This document shows positions 24,752-34,429 of a stretch of DNA of 64,000 nt, piece after piece. The DNA lies in the NCBI GenBank assembly GCA_963767715.1, contig CAVYFA010000016.1:868001-932000 (forward strand). Reading direction: 5' to 3'. Source of the stretch: CAVSXS01 sp963767715. Lineage in GTDB: Bacteria; Chloroflexota; Ktedonobacteria; Ktedonobacterales; Ktedonobacteraceae. The position numbers and the translations under genes are program-made. Position 1 is the stretch's first letter, and each line of letters begins with the position of its first letter. The notes beneath the pieces were generated by a model. The model saw only the letters and a program-made list of their open reading frames with translations, was not told the origin of the DNA and did no database searches.

Positions 24752-25687
24752 ATGGCTCTTGAGTCTGTAACATCACTCCCTGGTGCAGGAAAATCATTCT
24801 GGTCCTGGCGTCGCAGGTTGACGCCCTATCTCTTTTTCCTGCCCTTTGGGCTGCTGTTCCTGCTCTTTTTCATCGCACCTATTTTCTATGCGATCTACCA
24901 GAGCCTGTTCCGAGCTCAGCGCAGCGGACTCGGGCTGGGAGCGCCGACTATCAACTTCAACGGGCTGAACAACTACCTGCAAGTCATCCATGATCCTGAC
25001 TTCTACACGGGCGTGGGCAGGGTACTGCTCTTTGGAATTGTACAGGTTCCGATCATGCTAGGTTTAGCACTGCTACTGGCTTTACTGTTGGACTCAACGG
25101 TAGTGCGCTTCAAGCCGTTCTTCCGCCTGGCCTTCTTTGTCCCATATGCCATCCCCGGTGTCATCGCTGCCCTGTTGTGGGACTATCTCTACGATCCAGG
25201 GATAAGCCCGATCGTCAAAGGTGTGAGTGGGCTGGGTCTGGGAGCGCCTGATTTCCTGGGCCCAAACACGGTGCTGTGGTCGATTGCCAATATCGTGACC
25301 TGGACCTGGACCGGCTACAATATGCTGATCATTTTCGCGGCCTTGCAGGCTATTCCGAGTGAACTCTATGAGTCAGCGCGCATCGATGGGGCTTCTGGCT
25401 GGCGTATTGCCTGGCGCATCAAAATTCCGCTGGTGGCCCCGGCCCTGGTCCTGACCTGCATCTTCTCCATCATCGGCACCTTGCAGCTCTTCAATGAGCC
25501 GTTTGTCCTCTCGACTATCTCTAACAACATATCCACTTCCTACACACCGAACTACTTTGCCTACTACACCGCCTTTGGCAATAATAACTACTACTATGCC
25601 GCGGCGATCGCCGTAATGCTGGCCCTGGTGACATGTGTACTCTCCTTCGGCTTCTTACGTGTCACCCGACGGCTGTCAGGAGTATAA
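24752..25687 (+). CDS. ABC sugar transporter permease 1 (MalF-type)
   Basis: 311 residues from ATG 24752 (AAAGAGGAG at 9 bases). Six membrane helices are expected, starting LTPYLFFLPFGLLFLLFFIA. The cytoplasmic EAA loop is ESARIDGASGWRIAWRIKIP, which contacts the ATPase. It pairs with the next permease to form the membrane channel. No ATPase gene is found in the operon, so a shared MsmX/UgpC-type ATPase elsewhere is expected. Confidence 0.93.
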   Translation: MALESVTSLPGAGKSFWSWRRRLTPYLFFLPFGLLFLLFFIAPIFYAIYQSLFRAQRSGLGLGAPTINFNGLNNYLQVIHDPDFYTGVGRVLLFGIVQVPIMLGLALLLALLLDSTVVRFKPFFRLAFFVPYAIPGVIAALLWDYLYDPGISPIVKGVSGLGLGAPDFLGPNTVLWSIANIVTWTWTGYNMLIIFAALQAIPSELYESARIDGASGWRIAWRIKIPLVAPALVLTCIFSIIGTLQLFNEPFVLSTISNNISTSYTPNYFAYYTAFGNNNYYYAAAIAVMLALVTCVLSFGFLRVTRRLSGV

Positions 25688-25692
25688 GCAGT

Positions 25693-26607
25693 ATGAGTCA
25701 ACAAACCGCGTCCGTGCCGGTACCAACCGCCCGGGAACTGGTGGCCGCGAGGCAGCAACACCCTCGCCGATTCAACCTGGAGAGCATCGCGACCATGGCC
25801 CTGCTGGTCGTCTGCACAATCTACTTTCTGGTACCCTACTTCTGGTTGATCGTCTCCTCGACGAAGAACGCAGGGGACTTGTTCGGCACCTTCGGATTCT
25901 GGTTCGCCCCCAACTTTAATCTCTTCAGCAACCTGCAGCAACTCTTCACCTACCAGGACGGCGTCTTTCCGCGCTGGCTGCTCAATACTTTTCTGTACGC
26001 AGGAGTAGGGGCGCTGGTGGGTACCTGGTTTTCGTCAATGGCCGGCTATGCCCTGGCCAAATATGTTTTCCGCGGGCGCGACCTGCTGTTCTCACTCGTC
26101 TTAGGATCTCTTCTGGTACCGGTGACCGCGCTGGTGCTGCCGCTATATCTGATGTTTAGCGCAGTGGGACAGACCGACACCTACTGGTCGGTGCTCCTGC
26201 CCAGCATCGTCAGTCCCTTTGGGGTGTACCTCTCACGCATCTATGCGACGACGGGGGTGCCTGATGAACTGCTGGAAGCAGCGCGCGTCGATGGGGCAAG
26301 CGAGTTTCGGACCTATACCATCGCGCTGCACTTGATGATCCCGGCGCTGGTGACGATCTTCCTCTTCCAGTTCGTACAAATCTGGAACAACTTCTTTCTG
26401 CCCCTGGTCATGCTCAGTGATGATAAGCTCTTTCCGGTTACGGTCGGCTTAGAGACCTGGAATGTGACGACCGCCGGGAGCGCAAAGTTTCTCTACGGCC
26501 TGATCGTCACCGGGGCATTGATATCCACAATACCTTTACTGGCCGGATGTGTTGCTCTGCAGCGCTTCTGGCGTGGTGGGCTGGGTACGGGCAGTGTCAA
26601 GGGCTAA
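25693..26607 (+). CDS. ABC sugar transporter permease 2 (MalG-type)
   Basis: 304 residues from ATG 25693, 5 bases after the stop of permease 1, with GGAG 11 bases upstream. Six helices and the EAA loop EAARVDGASEFRTYTIALHL are present. The final ORRFWRGGLGTGSVKG-like tail (RFWRGGLGTGSVKG) is typical of CUT1-family MalG homologues. It is the partner of the preceding permease. Confidence 0.93.
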   Translation: MSQQTASVPVPTARELVAARQQHPRRFNLESIATMALLVVCTIYFLVPYFWLIVSSTKNAGDLFGTFGFWFAPNFNLFSNLQQLFTYQDGVFPRWLLNTFLYAGVGALVGTWFSSMAGYALAKYVFRGRDLLFSLVLGSLLVPVTALVLPLYLMFSAVGQTDTYWSVLLPSIVSPFGVYLSRIYATTGVPDELLEAARVDGASEFRTYTIALHLMIPALVTIFLFQFVQIWNNFFLPLVMLSDDKLFPVTVGLETWNVTTAGSAKFLYGLIVTGALISTIPLLAGCVALQRFWRGGLGTGSVKG

Positions 26608-26663
26608 TGGCACAGGCGTATACGTGGAGCGATGGTATCACTGAAAAACGAACAGGAGAACAT

Positions 26664-28064
26664 ATGAGTACTACTCCCAAGACGTCGATCCAGACTCAGG
26701 TCGAGACCGACCTGGCCAGGAGATTCCCCAGGCATTTCCTCTGGGGTGCGGCTACAGCCTCATATCAAATCGAGGGTGCGGTCCACGAGGATGGCCGGGG
26801 CTCGAGCATCTGGGACGATTTCGCAAACACGCCAGGCAAGACCTATCAAGGCCACACCGGCGAGGTGGCAGACGACCATTACCATCGGATTGAGGAAGAT
26901 GTCAACCTGATGGCGCAGCTTGGCCTGGGCGCGTATCGCTTCTCGATTGCCTGGCCCCGTATCCTGCCCGAGGGACGTGGCACCATCAACCAGGCCGGCC
27001 TGGATTTCTATGATCGCCTGGTGGATATGCTTTTAGCGAAGGGTATCGAGCCCTTCGCGACGCTCTATCATTGGGATCTGCCCTCGGCGTTGGAGCGGGC
27101 CGGTGGCTGGCCCAATCGCGACACGGCTTATGCTTTTGCCGATTATGCCGAGATTGTGACACGGCGTCTAGGGGACCGCGTCGCGTACTGGATTACGCTC
27201 AACGAGCCGTGGTGTAGCGCTTACCTGGGCTATGGGATCGGCTTACACGCGCCCGGCCTGAGCGATCGCCAGGCAGCCATCGATGCGGCCCATCATCTCC
27301 TTTTGGGACATGGTCTGGCCGTGCCGAAGATGCGCGCGCACCTGCCGTCCGGCGCGCAGGTGGGCATTACCCTTGTCCTGAATCAAATCTATGGCGCCGA
27401 CGAACGCGCTGAAACGGTGCGCGACGTTGAACTTGCGAACGAGTTTAGCAACGGCTGGTTCCTTGATCCGATCTACCACGGCTCCTATCCCGAGCGGTTC
27501 TTTGAACACATGGCGCTCAATCCGCCGCCGATCCAGCCGGGCGACCTGGATAGCATCTCGGCCCCGCTGGACTTTCTGGGGTTGAATAACTATTTTCGTA
27601 TTCTGGTGCGCGGTACCCGAACGCAGCCTCTGGCCGATCACTTTGAAAGCGTCACGCCCGTACCCAACGCCTGCTATACCGATATGGGATGGGAGATCTA
27701 CCCGAACGGCTTGCGCGACGTGCTGGTCAATGTGGGGCGCAACTACCCGGTGGGCAAACTTTACGTGACCGAGAACGGCGCAGCTTTCCCCGATGTCTGG
27801 GAGGGAGGTGACACGGTCAGTGACCCCTTGCGCGTTGACTATCTGCGCGGCTATATTACGGCCTGTGCCGAGGCCATTGAGCAAGGGGCACCGCTGTGTG
27901 GTTACTTTGTCTGGTCACTGATGGACAATTTTGAATGGAGCGAGGGCTATGCCAAACGCTTCGGGTTGGTGTATATCGACTATCCCACCCAACGCCGGGT
28001 GATCAAGGATAGCGGCTACTGGTATGCCGCACTGCTGAACGCCTTTCATGAGGTACAGCGGTAG
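26664..28064 (+). CDS. GH1 beta-glucosidase
   Basis: 466 residues from ATG 26664 (AGGAGA 7 bases upstream). Family 1 glycoside hydrolase with the (beta/alpha)8 barrel. N-terminal signature FLWGAATASYQIEGA, acid/base Glu181 in TLNEPW, nucleophile Glu370 in VTENGAAF, and late WSLMDNFEW for aglycone/sugar binding. No signal peptide, so it acts in the cytoplasm on imported beta-linked oligosaccharides, releasing glucose or a related sugar. It follows the transporter permeases closely and is surely part of the same operon. Confidence 0.96.
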   Translation: MSTTPKTSIQTQVETDLARRFPRHFLWGAATASYQIEGAVHEDGRGSSIWDDFANTPGKTYQGHTGEVADDHYHRIEEDVNLMAQLGLGAYRFSIAWPRILPEGRGTINQAGLDFYDRLVDMLLAKGIEPFATLYHWDLPSALERAGGWPNRDTAYAFADYAEIVTRRLGDRVAYWITLNEPWCSAYLGYGIGLHAPGLSDRQAAIDAAHHLLLGHGLAVPKMRAHLPSGAQVGITLVLNQIYGADERAETVRDVELANEFSNGWFLDPIYHGSYPERFFEHMALNPPPIQPGDLDSISAPLDFLGLNNYFRILVRGTRTQPLADHFESVTPVPNACYTDMGWEIYPNGLRDVLVNVGRNYPVGKLYVTENGAAFPDVWEGGDTVSDPLRVDYLRGYITACAEAIEQGAPLCGYFVWSLMDNFEWSEGYAKRFGLVYIDYPTQRRVIKDSGYWYAALLNAFHEVQR

Positions 28065-28143
28065 CGTGTCTGCGTACCATGGGTTGGTGGCTCAAGAAGT
28101 ATCGGACAGATTCACCAGATTTGTAAAAGAGAAAGGAGATGTC

Positions 28144-30045
28144 ATGTATACACATCCTCTCGGCGCTCTGGGGCGCTGGAAACCTGTTCAACGGCTGATC
28201 GGGATGACCATGCTACTCTGTTGTATGATCGGACTCCTCGCAGCCGCTCTGCTCTTTAATCCTCCTTCTATTGCTCATGCTGATACACAAAGCATGCAAA
28301 TCAACAGAGGCGTTTCATCTGGCCAACCCAACTTCGGCCCGAACGTCTACATCTTCAATCCTCATATGCCGCAGAGCCAGATCCAGGCGACGGTCAACTC
28401 GATAGCAAACCAGCAGGTCTCCAACCAGTTCGGAACTCAGCGCTATGCGCTGCTGTTCCAGCCCGGCACCTATGGCTCCAGTACCAATCCCCTCAACTTC
28501 CAGGTCGGTTACTACACTACCGTTGCGGGCCTCGGCCTCTCCCCGACCGATGTCGTCATCAACGGGTCCATCGACGTCTACAACCAGTGCGTCAGCGGAA
28601 GCTGCACCGCGCTCGTGAACTTCTGGCGCTCGTTGTCGAACCTGACCATCAACGTGACCACCCCGAACGCCGGCTGCTATACCGGCGAATTCTGGGCCGT
28701 GTCACAGGCCGCGCCGATACGCCGGGTTGAGATCAATGGAGCAACCACGCTGATGGACTATTGCACCGGGCCATCCTACGCGAGCGGCGGTTTCATCGCC
28801 GACTCAAAAATCACCGGCAGCAACATAACAAATGGCTCGCAGCAACAGTTTATTGTCAGGAACAGCCAGATTACTGGCTGGAGCAACGGCGTCTGGAACC
28901 AGGTGTTTTCTGGCGTCGTGGGCGCGCCCGCCCAGTGCTTCCCTGCTACGTCATCGTGTGGCCCGTACACCACGCTCGCGACCAGCCCGGTGACACGCGA
29001 GGAGCCCTACCTGTACGTGGACTCCAACGGGAACTACAACGTCTTCGTACCTTCGGTGCAGCTCAACTCCTCTGGTACTACATGGGCCAGCGGCCAGACA
29101 CCCGGTACGTCCATCCCAATCAAGCAGTTCTTCATTGCCAGGCCAACGGTCTCCGTAGCGGCGATCAACGCTGCCTTAGCTTCCGGCAAGAACCTCATCC
29201 TGACCCCTGGCGTTTATAACCTGAACCAGAGCATCCAGGTCACAAATCCCGACACAGTCGTGCTCGGCCTCGGTTTCCCGACGCTGATCCCTCAAAACGG
29301 GATTGTATCAATGAGCGTCGCCAACGCGCAGGGGATCATGCTCTCCGGGCTGATCTTCGACGCGGGCGCAACCAACTCGCCGGAACTGCTCCAGGTCGGA
29401 AGTAGCGCCATGCACAATAACCAGTATGCCTCCGACCCGCCGGCTGTTCAAGATGTGTTCTTCCGTATCGGCGGCGCGGAGGCGGGAAGCGCGACTGACA
29501 GCCTGGTCGTCAATAGCGCCGACGTCATCCTGGATGACATCTGGGCGTGGCGGGCCGACCACGGCAGTGGAGTGGGTTGGACCAGCAACACCGCCAACAC
29601 CGGCGTCATCGTCAACGGTGACAATGTGACCGCGTATGGCCTGTTCGTCGAGCACTACCAGCAATACGAGGTGATCTGGAACGGCAATGGCGGTACGGAC
29701 ATCTTCTTCCAGAACGAGATGCCCTACGACCCGCCCAGCCAGGCGGCGTGGATGGAGGCTCCCGGTGTCGACGGTTGGGCCGCCTTCAAGGTTGCCAGCA
29801 GTGTGACCAGCTTTAGTGGATACGGGATGGGCAGCTACAGCTTCTTCAACCAGGGCGTGAACATCTACGCCGCAAACGCGTTTGAGGTCCCCACCACCCT
29901 CCCGAAGTCAAGCCTCCACGATCTGCTCACGATCTTCCTCTCCACGGCCGGGTCCGGTGGCATCCTGAACGTGATCAACAACACGGGCGGGTCGTCTACC
30001 TCCGCCAACCCGGATACCCCGGTCACCGTGGTGAGCTACCCGTAA
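28144..30045 (+). CDS. Secreted right-handed beta-helix protein, probable glycan-active enzyme
   Basis: 633 residues from ATG 28144 (AAAGGAG at 6 bases). A signal peptide (LIGMTMLLCCMIGLLAAALL then PPSIAHA) predicts export. Two halves each begin with a pectate-lyase-superfamily-like pattern (YALLFQPGTYG...; NLILTPGVYNLNQSIQ...), as in double beta-helix GH55 enzymes. The block ILDDIWAWRADHG, NTGVIVNGDNVTAYGLFVEH, YEVIWNGNGGTDIFFQNEMP marks a family often labelled 'coagulation factor 5/8 type' or 'adenylyl cyclase' without proof. Its place behind GH1 suggests it cuts a polymer outside the cell so that oligomers can be taken up. Catalytic residues are not established. Confidence 0.72.
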   Translation: MYTHPLGALGRWKPVQRLIGMTMLLCCMIGLLAAALLFNPPSIAHADTQSMQINRGVSSGQPNFGPNVYIFNPHMPQSQIQATVNSIANQQVSNQFGTQRYALLFQPGTYGSSTNPLNFQVGYYTTVAGLGLSPTDVVINGSIDVYNQCVSGSCTALVNFWRSLSNLTINVTTPNAGCYTGEFWAVSQAAPIRRVEINGATTLMDYCTGPSYASGGFIADSKITGSNITNGSQQQFIVRNSQITGWSNGVWNQVFSGVVGAPAQCFPATSSCGPYTTLATSPVTREEPYLYVDSNGNYNVFVPSVQLNSSGTTWASGQTPGTSIPIKQFFIARPTVSVAAINAALASGKNLILTPGVYNLNQSIQVTNPDTVVLGLGFPTLIPQNGIVSMSVANAQGIMLSGLIFDAGATNSPELLQVGSSAMHNNQYASDPPAVQDVFFRIGGAEAGSATDSLVVNSADVILDDIWAWRADHGSGVGWTSNTANTGVIVNGDNVTAYGLFVEHYQQYEVIWNGNGGTDIFFQNEMPYDPPSQAAWMEAPGVDGWAAFKVASSVTSFSGYGMGSYSFFNQGVNIYAANAFEVPTTLPKSSLHDLLTIFLSTAGSGGILNVINNTGGSSTSANPDTPVTVVSYP

Positions 30046-30204
30046 CGGTACTGTGATACTATGAGGTAGGAGAGCGAGCAACCATACCCGCTTTCATCTC
30101 AGATACCAAAGCAATTTCGAGTAGGAGGCAAAGGGCCCTGGGCCTACCCGGAGGCTTGTGAAAGGAGGTAGGCATGAATTCAGCTCGACCGAATACCTTA
30201 TCTG

Positions 30205-31380
30205 ATGATTGGGGGCGGGCTCGGAGGCCTTGCGACCGCCCTGGCGCTCTCGCGAAAGGGCTACCCGGTCCACCTGCTCGAGAAAGCGCACGAGTTCGGC
30301 GAGATCGGCGCAGGGATTCAGATCGCCCCAAACGGATCGAGAGCGCTCGACGAGCTTGGCGTACTTGGTGAGACACATTCGTACGCAGTCTATCCTCAAC
30401 GGCTTATCCTGGTGGATGCCCTCTCCGACAAGATTCTCACGACCCTGGATTTTGGGGAAAAATTCCGACGTGCCTATGAGTATCCCTATTTCGTCATGCA
30501 TCGGAACGACTTGCTCACCATTCTGCTGAATGCCTGCCGAGAGAGCGATGCGATCACCTTAGAGACCAGCCGGGAAGTCATCGCCGTCGAGGATCTGGGC
30601 GACGGTGCGCAGGTCAGTTGCGCTGATGGTACCACGTATGAATGCACTGCTTTGATTGGGATCGACGGTCTCAAGTCCGTCCTCCGTACATACGTGATCG
30701 GCGATGGTGAGCCGGTGTGCGCGGAATTTGTGGCCTACCGCGGCGCGGTGCCGATGGAAGAAGTGATCGAGAGCGCCGGGATAGACACCATCAGATACTG
30801 GATTGGACCGAACCTGCATCTCATCCAGTACCCGCTGCGGGGAGGCACACTCTATAACCAGGTTGCTGTGTTTAAAAGCGAGCGCTACCGGCCGGATTCG
30901 GACGACTGGGGCACCGAGGACGAACTGGAATCGCATTTCGCGCAGACCCACGAGCGTGTGAAAAGGGCCTTAACCAGGGTGAAACGCGACCGGCACTGGG
31001 CGATGTTTGATCGAGCGCCAACCGACAACTGGACGCGCCATCATATCACTCTGCTGGGCGATTCAGCGCATCCCATGCTCCAGTATATCGCTCAAGGAGC
31101 GTGCCAGGCTCTGGAGGATGCTGTGTGCCTGGCAGATACGCTTGCCGGCCAGAGGGGAGATGTGAGCAAGGCATTTCTGGCTTACCAGGAGATGCGCATC
31201 CCTCGCACGTCCAGAGTGCAGCGCTCGGCGCGCCTGTTTGGCGAGATCATTCATAGCGATGGCGTTACCGCGCTGCTACGCAATGCCCTGTTGGCGGGAC
31301 GAGTACCGGATGATTTTACGTACACGGACTGGTTCTATGGGTACCGACCGGAGAAAAAGGAGACGAGCGATGGGAATTGA
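30205..31380 (+). CDS. FAD-dependent aromatic hydroxylase (3-hydroxybenzoate 6-hydroxylase-like)
   Basis: 391 residues from ATG 30205. FAD-binding GGGLGG starts at residue 3; later GIDGLKS (DG motif) and LLGDSAHPMLQYIAQGACQA (GD motif) are the marks of single-component group A flavin monooxygenases. The gentisate dioxygenase gene overlaps its end by 11 bases, so the product is most likely gentisate, made from 3-hydroxybenzoate (or salicylate). The start is odd: ATG 30205 has no ribosome site and lacks the first beta-strand, while ATG 30174 has AAAGGAGGT but is in another frame; dropping one base near 30201 would give MNSARPNTLS then MIGGGLGG, a normal start. Confidence 0.85.
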   Translation: MIGGGLGGLATALALSRKGYPVHLLEKAHEFGEIGAGIQIAPNGSRALDELGVLGETHSYAVYPQRLILVDALSDKILTTLDFGEKFRRAYEYPYFVMHRNDLLTILLNACRESDAITLETSREVIAVEDLGDGAQVSCADGTTYECTALIGIDGLKSVLRTYVIGDGEPVCAEFVAYRGAVPMEEVIESAGIDTIRYWIGPNLHLIQYPLRGGTLYNQVAVFKSERYRPDSDDWGTEDELESHFAQTHERVKRALTRVKRDRHWAMFDRAPTDNWTRHHITLLGDSAHPMLQYIAQGACQALEDAVCLADTLAGQRGDVSKAFLAYQEMRIPRTSRVQRSARLFGEIIHSDGVTALLRNALLAGRVPDDFTYTDWFYGYRPEKKETSDGN

Positions 31381-32494
31381 TATGAGTCATACGCATACGG
31401 TAGAGGTCGGCTACGACGAGTTTTGTGGAGCACTCGCGGCGCGCGATCTAAAGCCGCTGTGGAAAATTGCCAGGCAGCTCATGCCGGAGGTGCCGCTGCC
31501 CACCACCCAGGCCTGGCTATGGAAGTGGGATGACGTCCTGCCGCTAGCGAAGCGTGCCGGAGAACTGATCACGCTCGAGCGCGGCGGTGACCGGCGCGTA
31601 CTCGCCCTCGCCAATCCCGGGCTTGGTGGATTGCCATTCACGAGTACAACGCTCTGGGGCGCACTCCAGTACCTGGGGCCTCGTGAGTCGGCACCCGCTC
31701 ACCGGCACACGCCCAGCGCCGTTCGCTTTGTCCTCACGGGTTCAGGCGTCTATACGACGGTCAATGGCGACGCCTGCGACATGGAACCGGGCGATTTAAT
31801 CCTGACGCCCATCTGGAACTGGCACGACCACAATAATCGGAGTGATGAGCCAATGGTGTGGTTCGATGGTCTGGACCTGCCACTCCTGACGACGCTGGAG
31901 TCGATCTTCTTCGAGAACCACCCGGAGCAACTGCAGCCGGTGGATGGTCACAACCGCTCTGAGCAGGGTTTCGCCGGGGTTGGGCTGCGCGAGCTGGGCG
32001 TTAGCTCTCCCATGGCCCACTCGCCGCTGCTGCGCTACCGCTGGGGGGAGACCGAGCGAACGCTCGAGGCGTTGCATCGGGCACGCGTCGGTCCGATGGT
32101 GAGCCTGGAGTTCGTGAACCCGCTGACGGGAACACCGGCCGTGAGTACCTTTGCCTGCGAGGTGCACCGCCTCTATCCGGGCGCACGCACGCCCACGAAA
32201 CGCAAGACGGGCAGTTCGGTCTATGTGGTCTTCCAGGGCAGCGGCCGTTCGGTGATCAATGGCGTGCGCTTCGACTGGGGGCCCGGCGATATCTTTGTGA
32301 CCCCGTCCTGGGCAAGCGTCGACCACGAGGCGCATGATCGAGCAGATCTGTTCGCCATCAGCGACCGTCCAGTTTTGCAGGTGCTGTACCTCTACCGCGA
32401 AGAGGAGCTTGCTGAGTCCCAGGAGATCAGCGGCATTTTCGTGCCTTTCAAAGGGGCGACGAGTATCGCTGATGCGACCCGAAGTGAGCATTGA
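31370..32494 (+). CDS. Gentisate 1,2-dioxygenase
   Basis: 374 residues from ATG 31370 (AAAAAGGAG at 7 bases). A bicupin ring-cleaving enzyme that opens gentisate to maleylpyruvate with Fe(II). His111 and His113 (PAHRHTPSAVRFVL) and His152 (NWHDHNN) form the likely iron site in the first cupin; the second cupin (SVYVVFQGSGRSVINGVRFD) is degenerate. The start overlaps the upstream monooxygenase stop, giving translational coupling. No maleylpyruvate isomerase or fumarylpyruvate hydrolase lies nearby, so the lower pathway must be elsewhere. Confidence 0.93.
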   Translation: MGIDMSHTHTVEVGYDEFCGALAARDLKPLWKIARQLMPEVPLPTTQAWLWKWDDVLPLAKRAGELITLERGGDRRVLALANPGLGGLPFTSTTLWGALQYLGPRESAPAHRHTPSAVRFVLTGSGVYTTVNGDACDMEPGDLILTPIWNWHDHNNRSDEPMVWFDGLDLPLLTTLESIFFENHPEQLQPVDGHNRSEQGFAGVGLRELGVSSPMAHSPLLRYRWGETERTLEALHRARVGPMVSLEFVNPLTGTPAVSTFACEVHRLYPGARTPTKRKTGSSVYVVFQGSGRSVINGVRFDWGPGDIFVTPSWASVDHEAHDRADLFAISDRPVLQVLYLYREEELAESQEISGIFVPFKGATSIADATRSEH

Positions 32495-32497
32495 GCT

Positions 32498-34429
32498 TCA
32501 GCCCCCCGTTTCCCTTAACCAGACACGCATCTCGCCGGGTTGGCGATTGTCCCAGGCGTAGTAGGGGATGGCGGTGATGTCAGCGGGAAGCCGCCTGGGG
32601 GGCTGCGAGCGATAGAGTGTCCTGCCCCAATCGGCATCGTCCTCGATGAGCGCCTGAGCGCGTATGGTGTTCACACCATCGAGTATCTCCGCTTGAAAAG
32701 AGCTGGTCAGATCGGCGTCCTGCGGTAGGACGATGCGGTGCAGCGGCACTGGATGATCGACCCCTTCCAGGCAGTAGACGATGGGACCTCGTTTGAGGGC
32801 AACGCATCCGGCATCCTGGCGAACACCGGGGTGCGCGTAGATGCGCTCGACCGGCATGGCCAGGTCGAGCGCTAGCGTGTCACCCGCCTGCCAGTAGCGT
32901 TCAACGCGCACATAGCCGCGTTCCACGTGACCGGCCAGATCAAATGCCTCGCCATTGACGCGCAGCGAGGCATGGCGGCACCAGCCCGGCAGGCGCAGCT
33001 TCAGCCCGAACGTCGCGGGTTCGGCTATCTCAACTCGCAGCGTGATCGCCCCGTTCCATGGATAGCCTGTTTCCTGCCGCAGGGTAATGGTACGACCACC
33101 CACGTTCAGCCGCGCCGTACTCTGGATATAGAGATGGACGGCGATCTCCGTCTCGTTGGCAGCATAGATGTACCCGCCAAGCGAGGCGAGCAGGCGCGCA
33201 ATGTTGGGTGGACAGCAGGAACAATCGAACCCATGCTGGCGGTGATGCGTACCCTGACTGGCAAGCGGATTGTCATAGAAGAACCTTTCGCCGTCGAGTG
33301 AGACGCCACTCAGGACGCAATTGTAGAGCGCCGCTTCCAACACGTCGGCATAGCGGGCATCACACTCCACCTGGAGTAGGCGGTGGTTCCAGAAGACCAG
33401 GCCGATAGCAGCGCACGTCTCGGCATAGGCACCCTCGTTCGGCAAGTCGTAGTCAGCCGAGAAGCCCTCGTTCGACGGCGAGGAGCCGAGGCCGCCCGTG
33501 AGATAGAGGCGCGTCGTGCAGAGGTGGTTCCAGAGACGCTTGCAAGCCATAAGCAGGCTGGCCTCATGGCATTCGCGGGCCAGGTCCGCCATCGCGCTGT
33601 AGAGGTACATGGCGCGCACGGCATGTCCGGTGACCTTCTGTTGCTCGCGCACGGGAAGATGCGATTGATTGTATTCATAGGTGCCCGCCCAGAATGCGGC
33701 CGGGTCCTCCCCACGCAAGCGCGCCTCGGCATCATAATAATGGGGCTGCCGCCCGCGCTCCTCGATAAAATACTGACTCAGACGCAGATAGCGCCTTTCT
33801 CCGGTGACCCGGTAGAGTTTCACCAGCGCGAGTTCGAGCTCTTCATGGCCAGGGTAGCCGCGTTTCTTGCCCGGTTCAGGACCGAGGGTGCTGTCGATGT
33901 AATCGGCGTAGCGAGACAGGGCATCCAGCAAGGTGCGTTTGTCGGTGGCCTCGAAATGAGCAACTGCCGCTTCGATGAGATGACCGGCGCAGTACAACTC
34001 GTGCCAGTCACGCAGGTTGGTCCAACGCTTCTCCGGTTCAACCGCGGTGAAATGGGTGTTGAGATAGCCATCGGGCTGCTGGGCTGCGAGAATCAGAGCA
34101 ACGACCTCGTCAACTCGTTGCTGCAGCAGAGCATCAGGATGAGCGGCGAGACTGTAGCAGGCGGCTTCGAGCCACTTGGCGACGTCCGAATCCCAGAAGA
34201 CGTGGGGAACCGGTTCCCGACCGGGCTTCCAGTCAAGGCGAAAGGCATCGAAACGGCCCGTTTCCTGGCAGAAGCGGTAAAGGTGCGGCAGAGTGTGTTC
34301 GCGGTTGGCGCGCAGACGCGCTTCCCAAAAGAGACCGTCGATGATGACGTCTTTCCAGGAGACCGGCGTGAATAGCGGTCCAGGTTGCTCACTCGAGCTG
34401 GACAACGTCGAGGCATTGGGAGGGAACAT
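32498..34429 (-). CDS. GH127 beta-L-arabinofuranosidase-type glycoside hydrolase
   Basis: 643 residues from ATG 34429; GTG 34432 directly before it is equally placed for the AGGAG site. The (alpha/alpha)6 barrel and family motif DCSCCPPNIARLLASLGG are clear: Cys405 and Cys406 correspond to the paired zinc-site Cys of the family (one is the nucleophile), and EGAYAETCAAIGLVFW carries the matching Glu and Cys. No signal peptide, so it acts inside the cell on arabinofuranosyl oligosaccharides. Its start overlaps the stop of the CNNM-type gene (TGATG), an odd functional pairing. Convergent with the gentisate gene, with 3 bases between the stops. Confidence 0.93.
   Translation of the reverse strand: MFPPNASTLSSSSEQPGPLFTPVSWKDVIIDGLFWEARLRANREHTLPHLYRFCQETGRFDAFRLDWKPGREPVPHVFWDSDVAKWLEAACYSLAAHPDALLQQRVDEVVALILAAQQPDGYLNTHFTAVEPEKRWTNLRDWHELYCAGHLIEAAVAHFEATDKRTLLDALSRYADYIDSTLGPEPGKKRGYPGHEELELALVKLYRVTGERRYLRLSQYFIEERGRQPHYYDAEARLRGEDPAAFWAGTYEYNQSHLPVREQQKVTGHAVRAMYLYSAMADLARECHEASLLMACKRLWNHLCTTRLYLTGGLGSSPSNEGFSADYDLPNEGAYAETCAAIGLVFWNHRLLQVECDARYADVLEAALYNCVLSGVSLDGERFFYDNPLASQGTHHRQHGFDCSCCPPNIARLLASLGGYIYAANETEIAVHLYIQSTARLNVGGRTITLRQETGYPWNGAITLRVEIAEPATFGLKLRLPGWCRHASLRVNGEAFDLAGHVERGYVRVERYWQAGDTLALDLAMPVERIYAHPGVRQDAGCVALKRGPIVYCLEGVDHPVPLHRIVLPQDADLTSSFQAEILDGVNTIRAQALIEDDADWGRTLYRSQPPRRLPADITAIPYYAWDNRQPGEMRVWLRETGG

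Noticed and set aside
33383..34375. A 330-codon open frame on the plus strand
   Set aside because: Antisense to the GH127 gene, which has complete catalytic motifs over the same bases.
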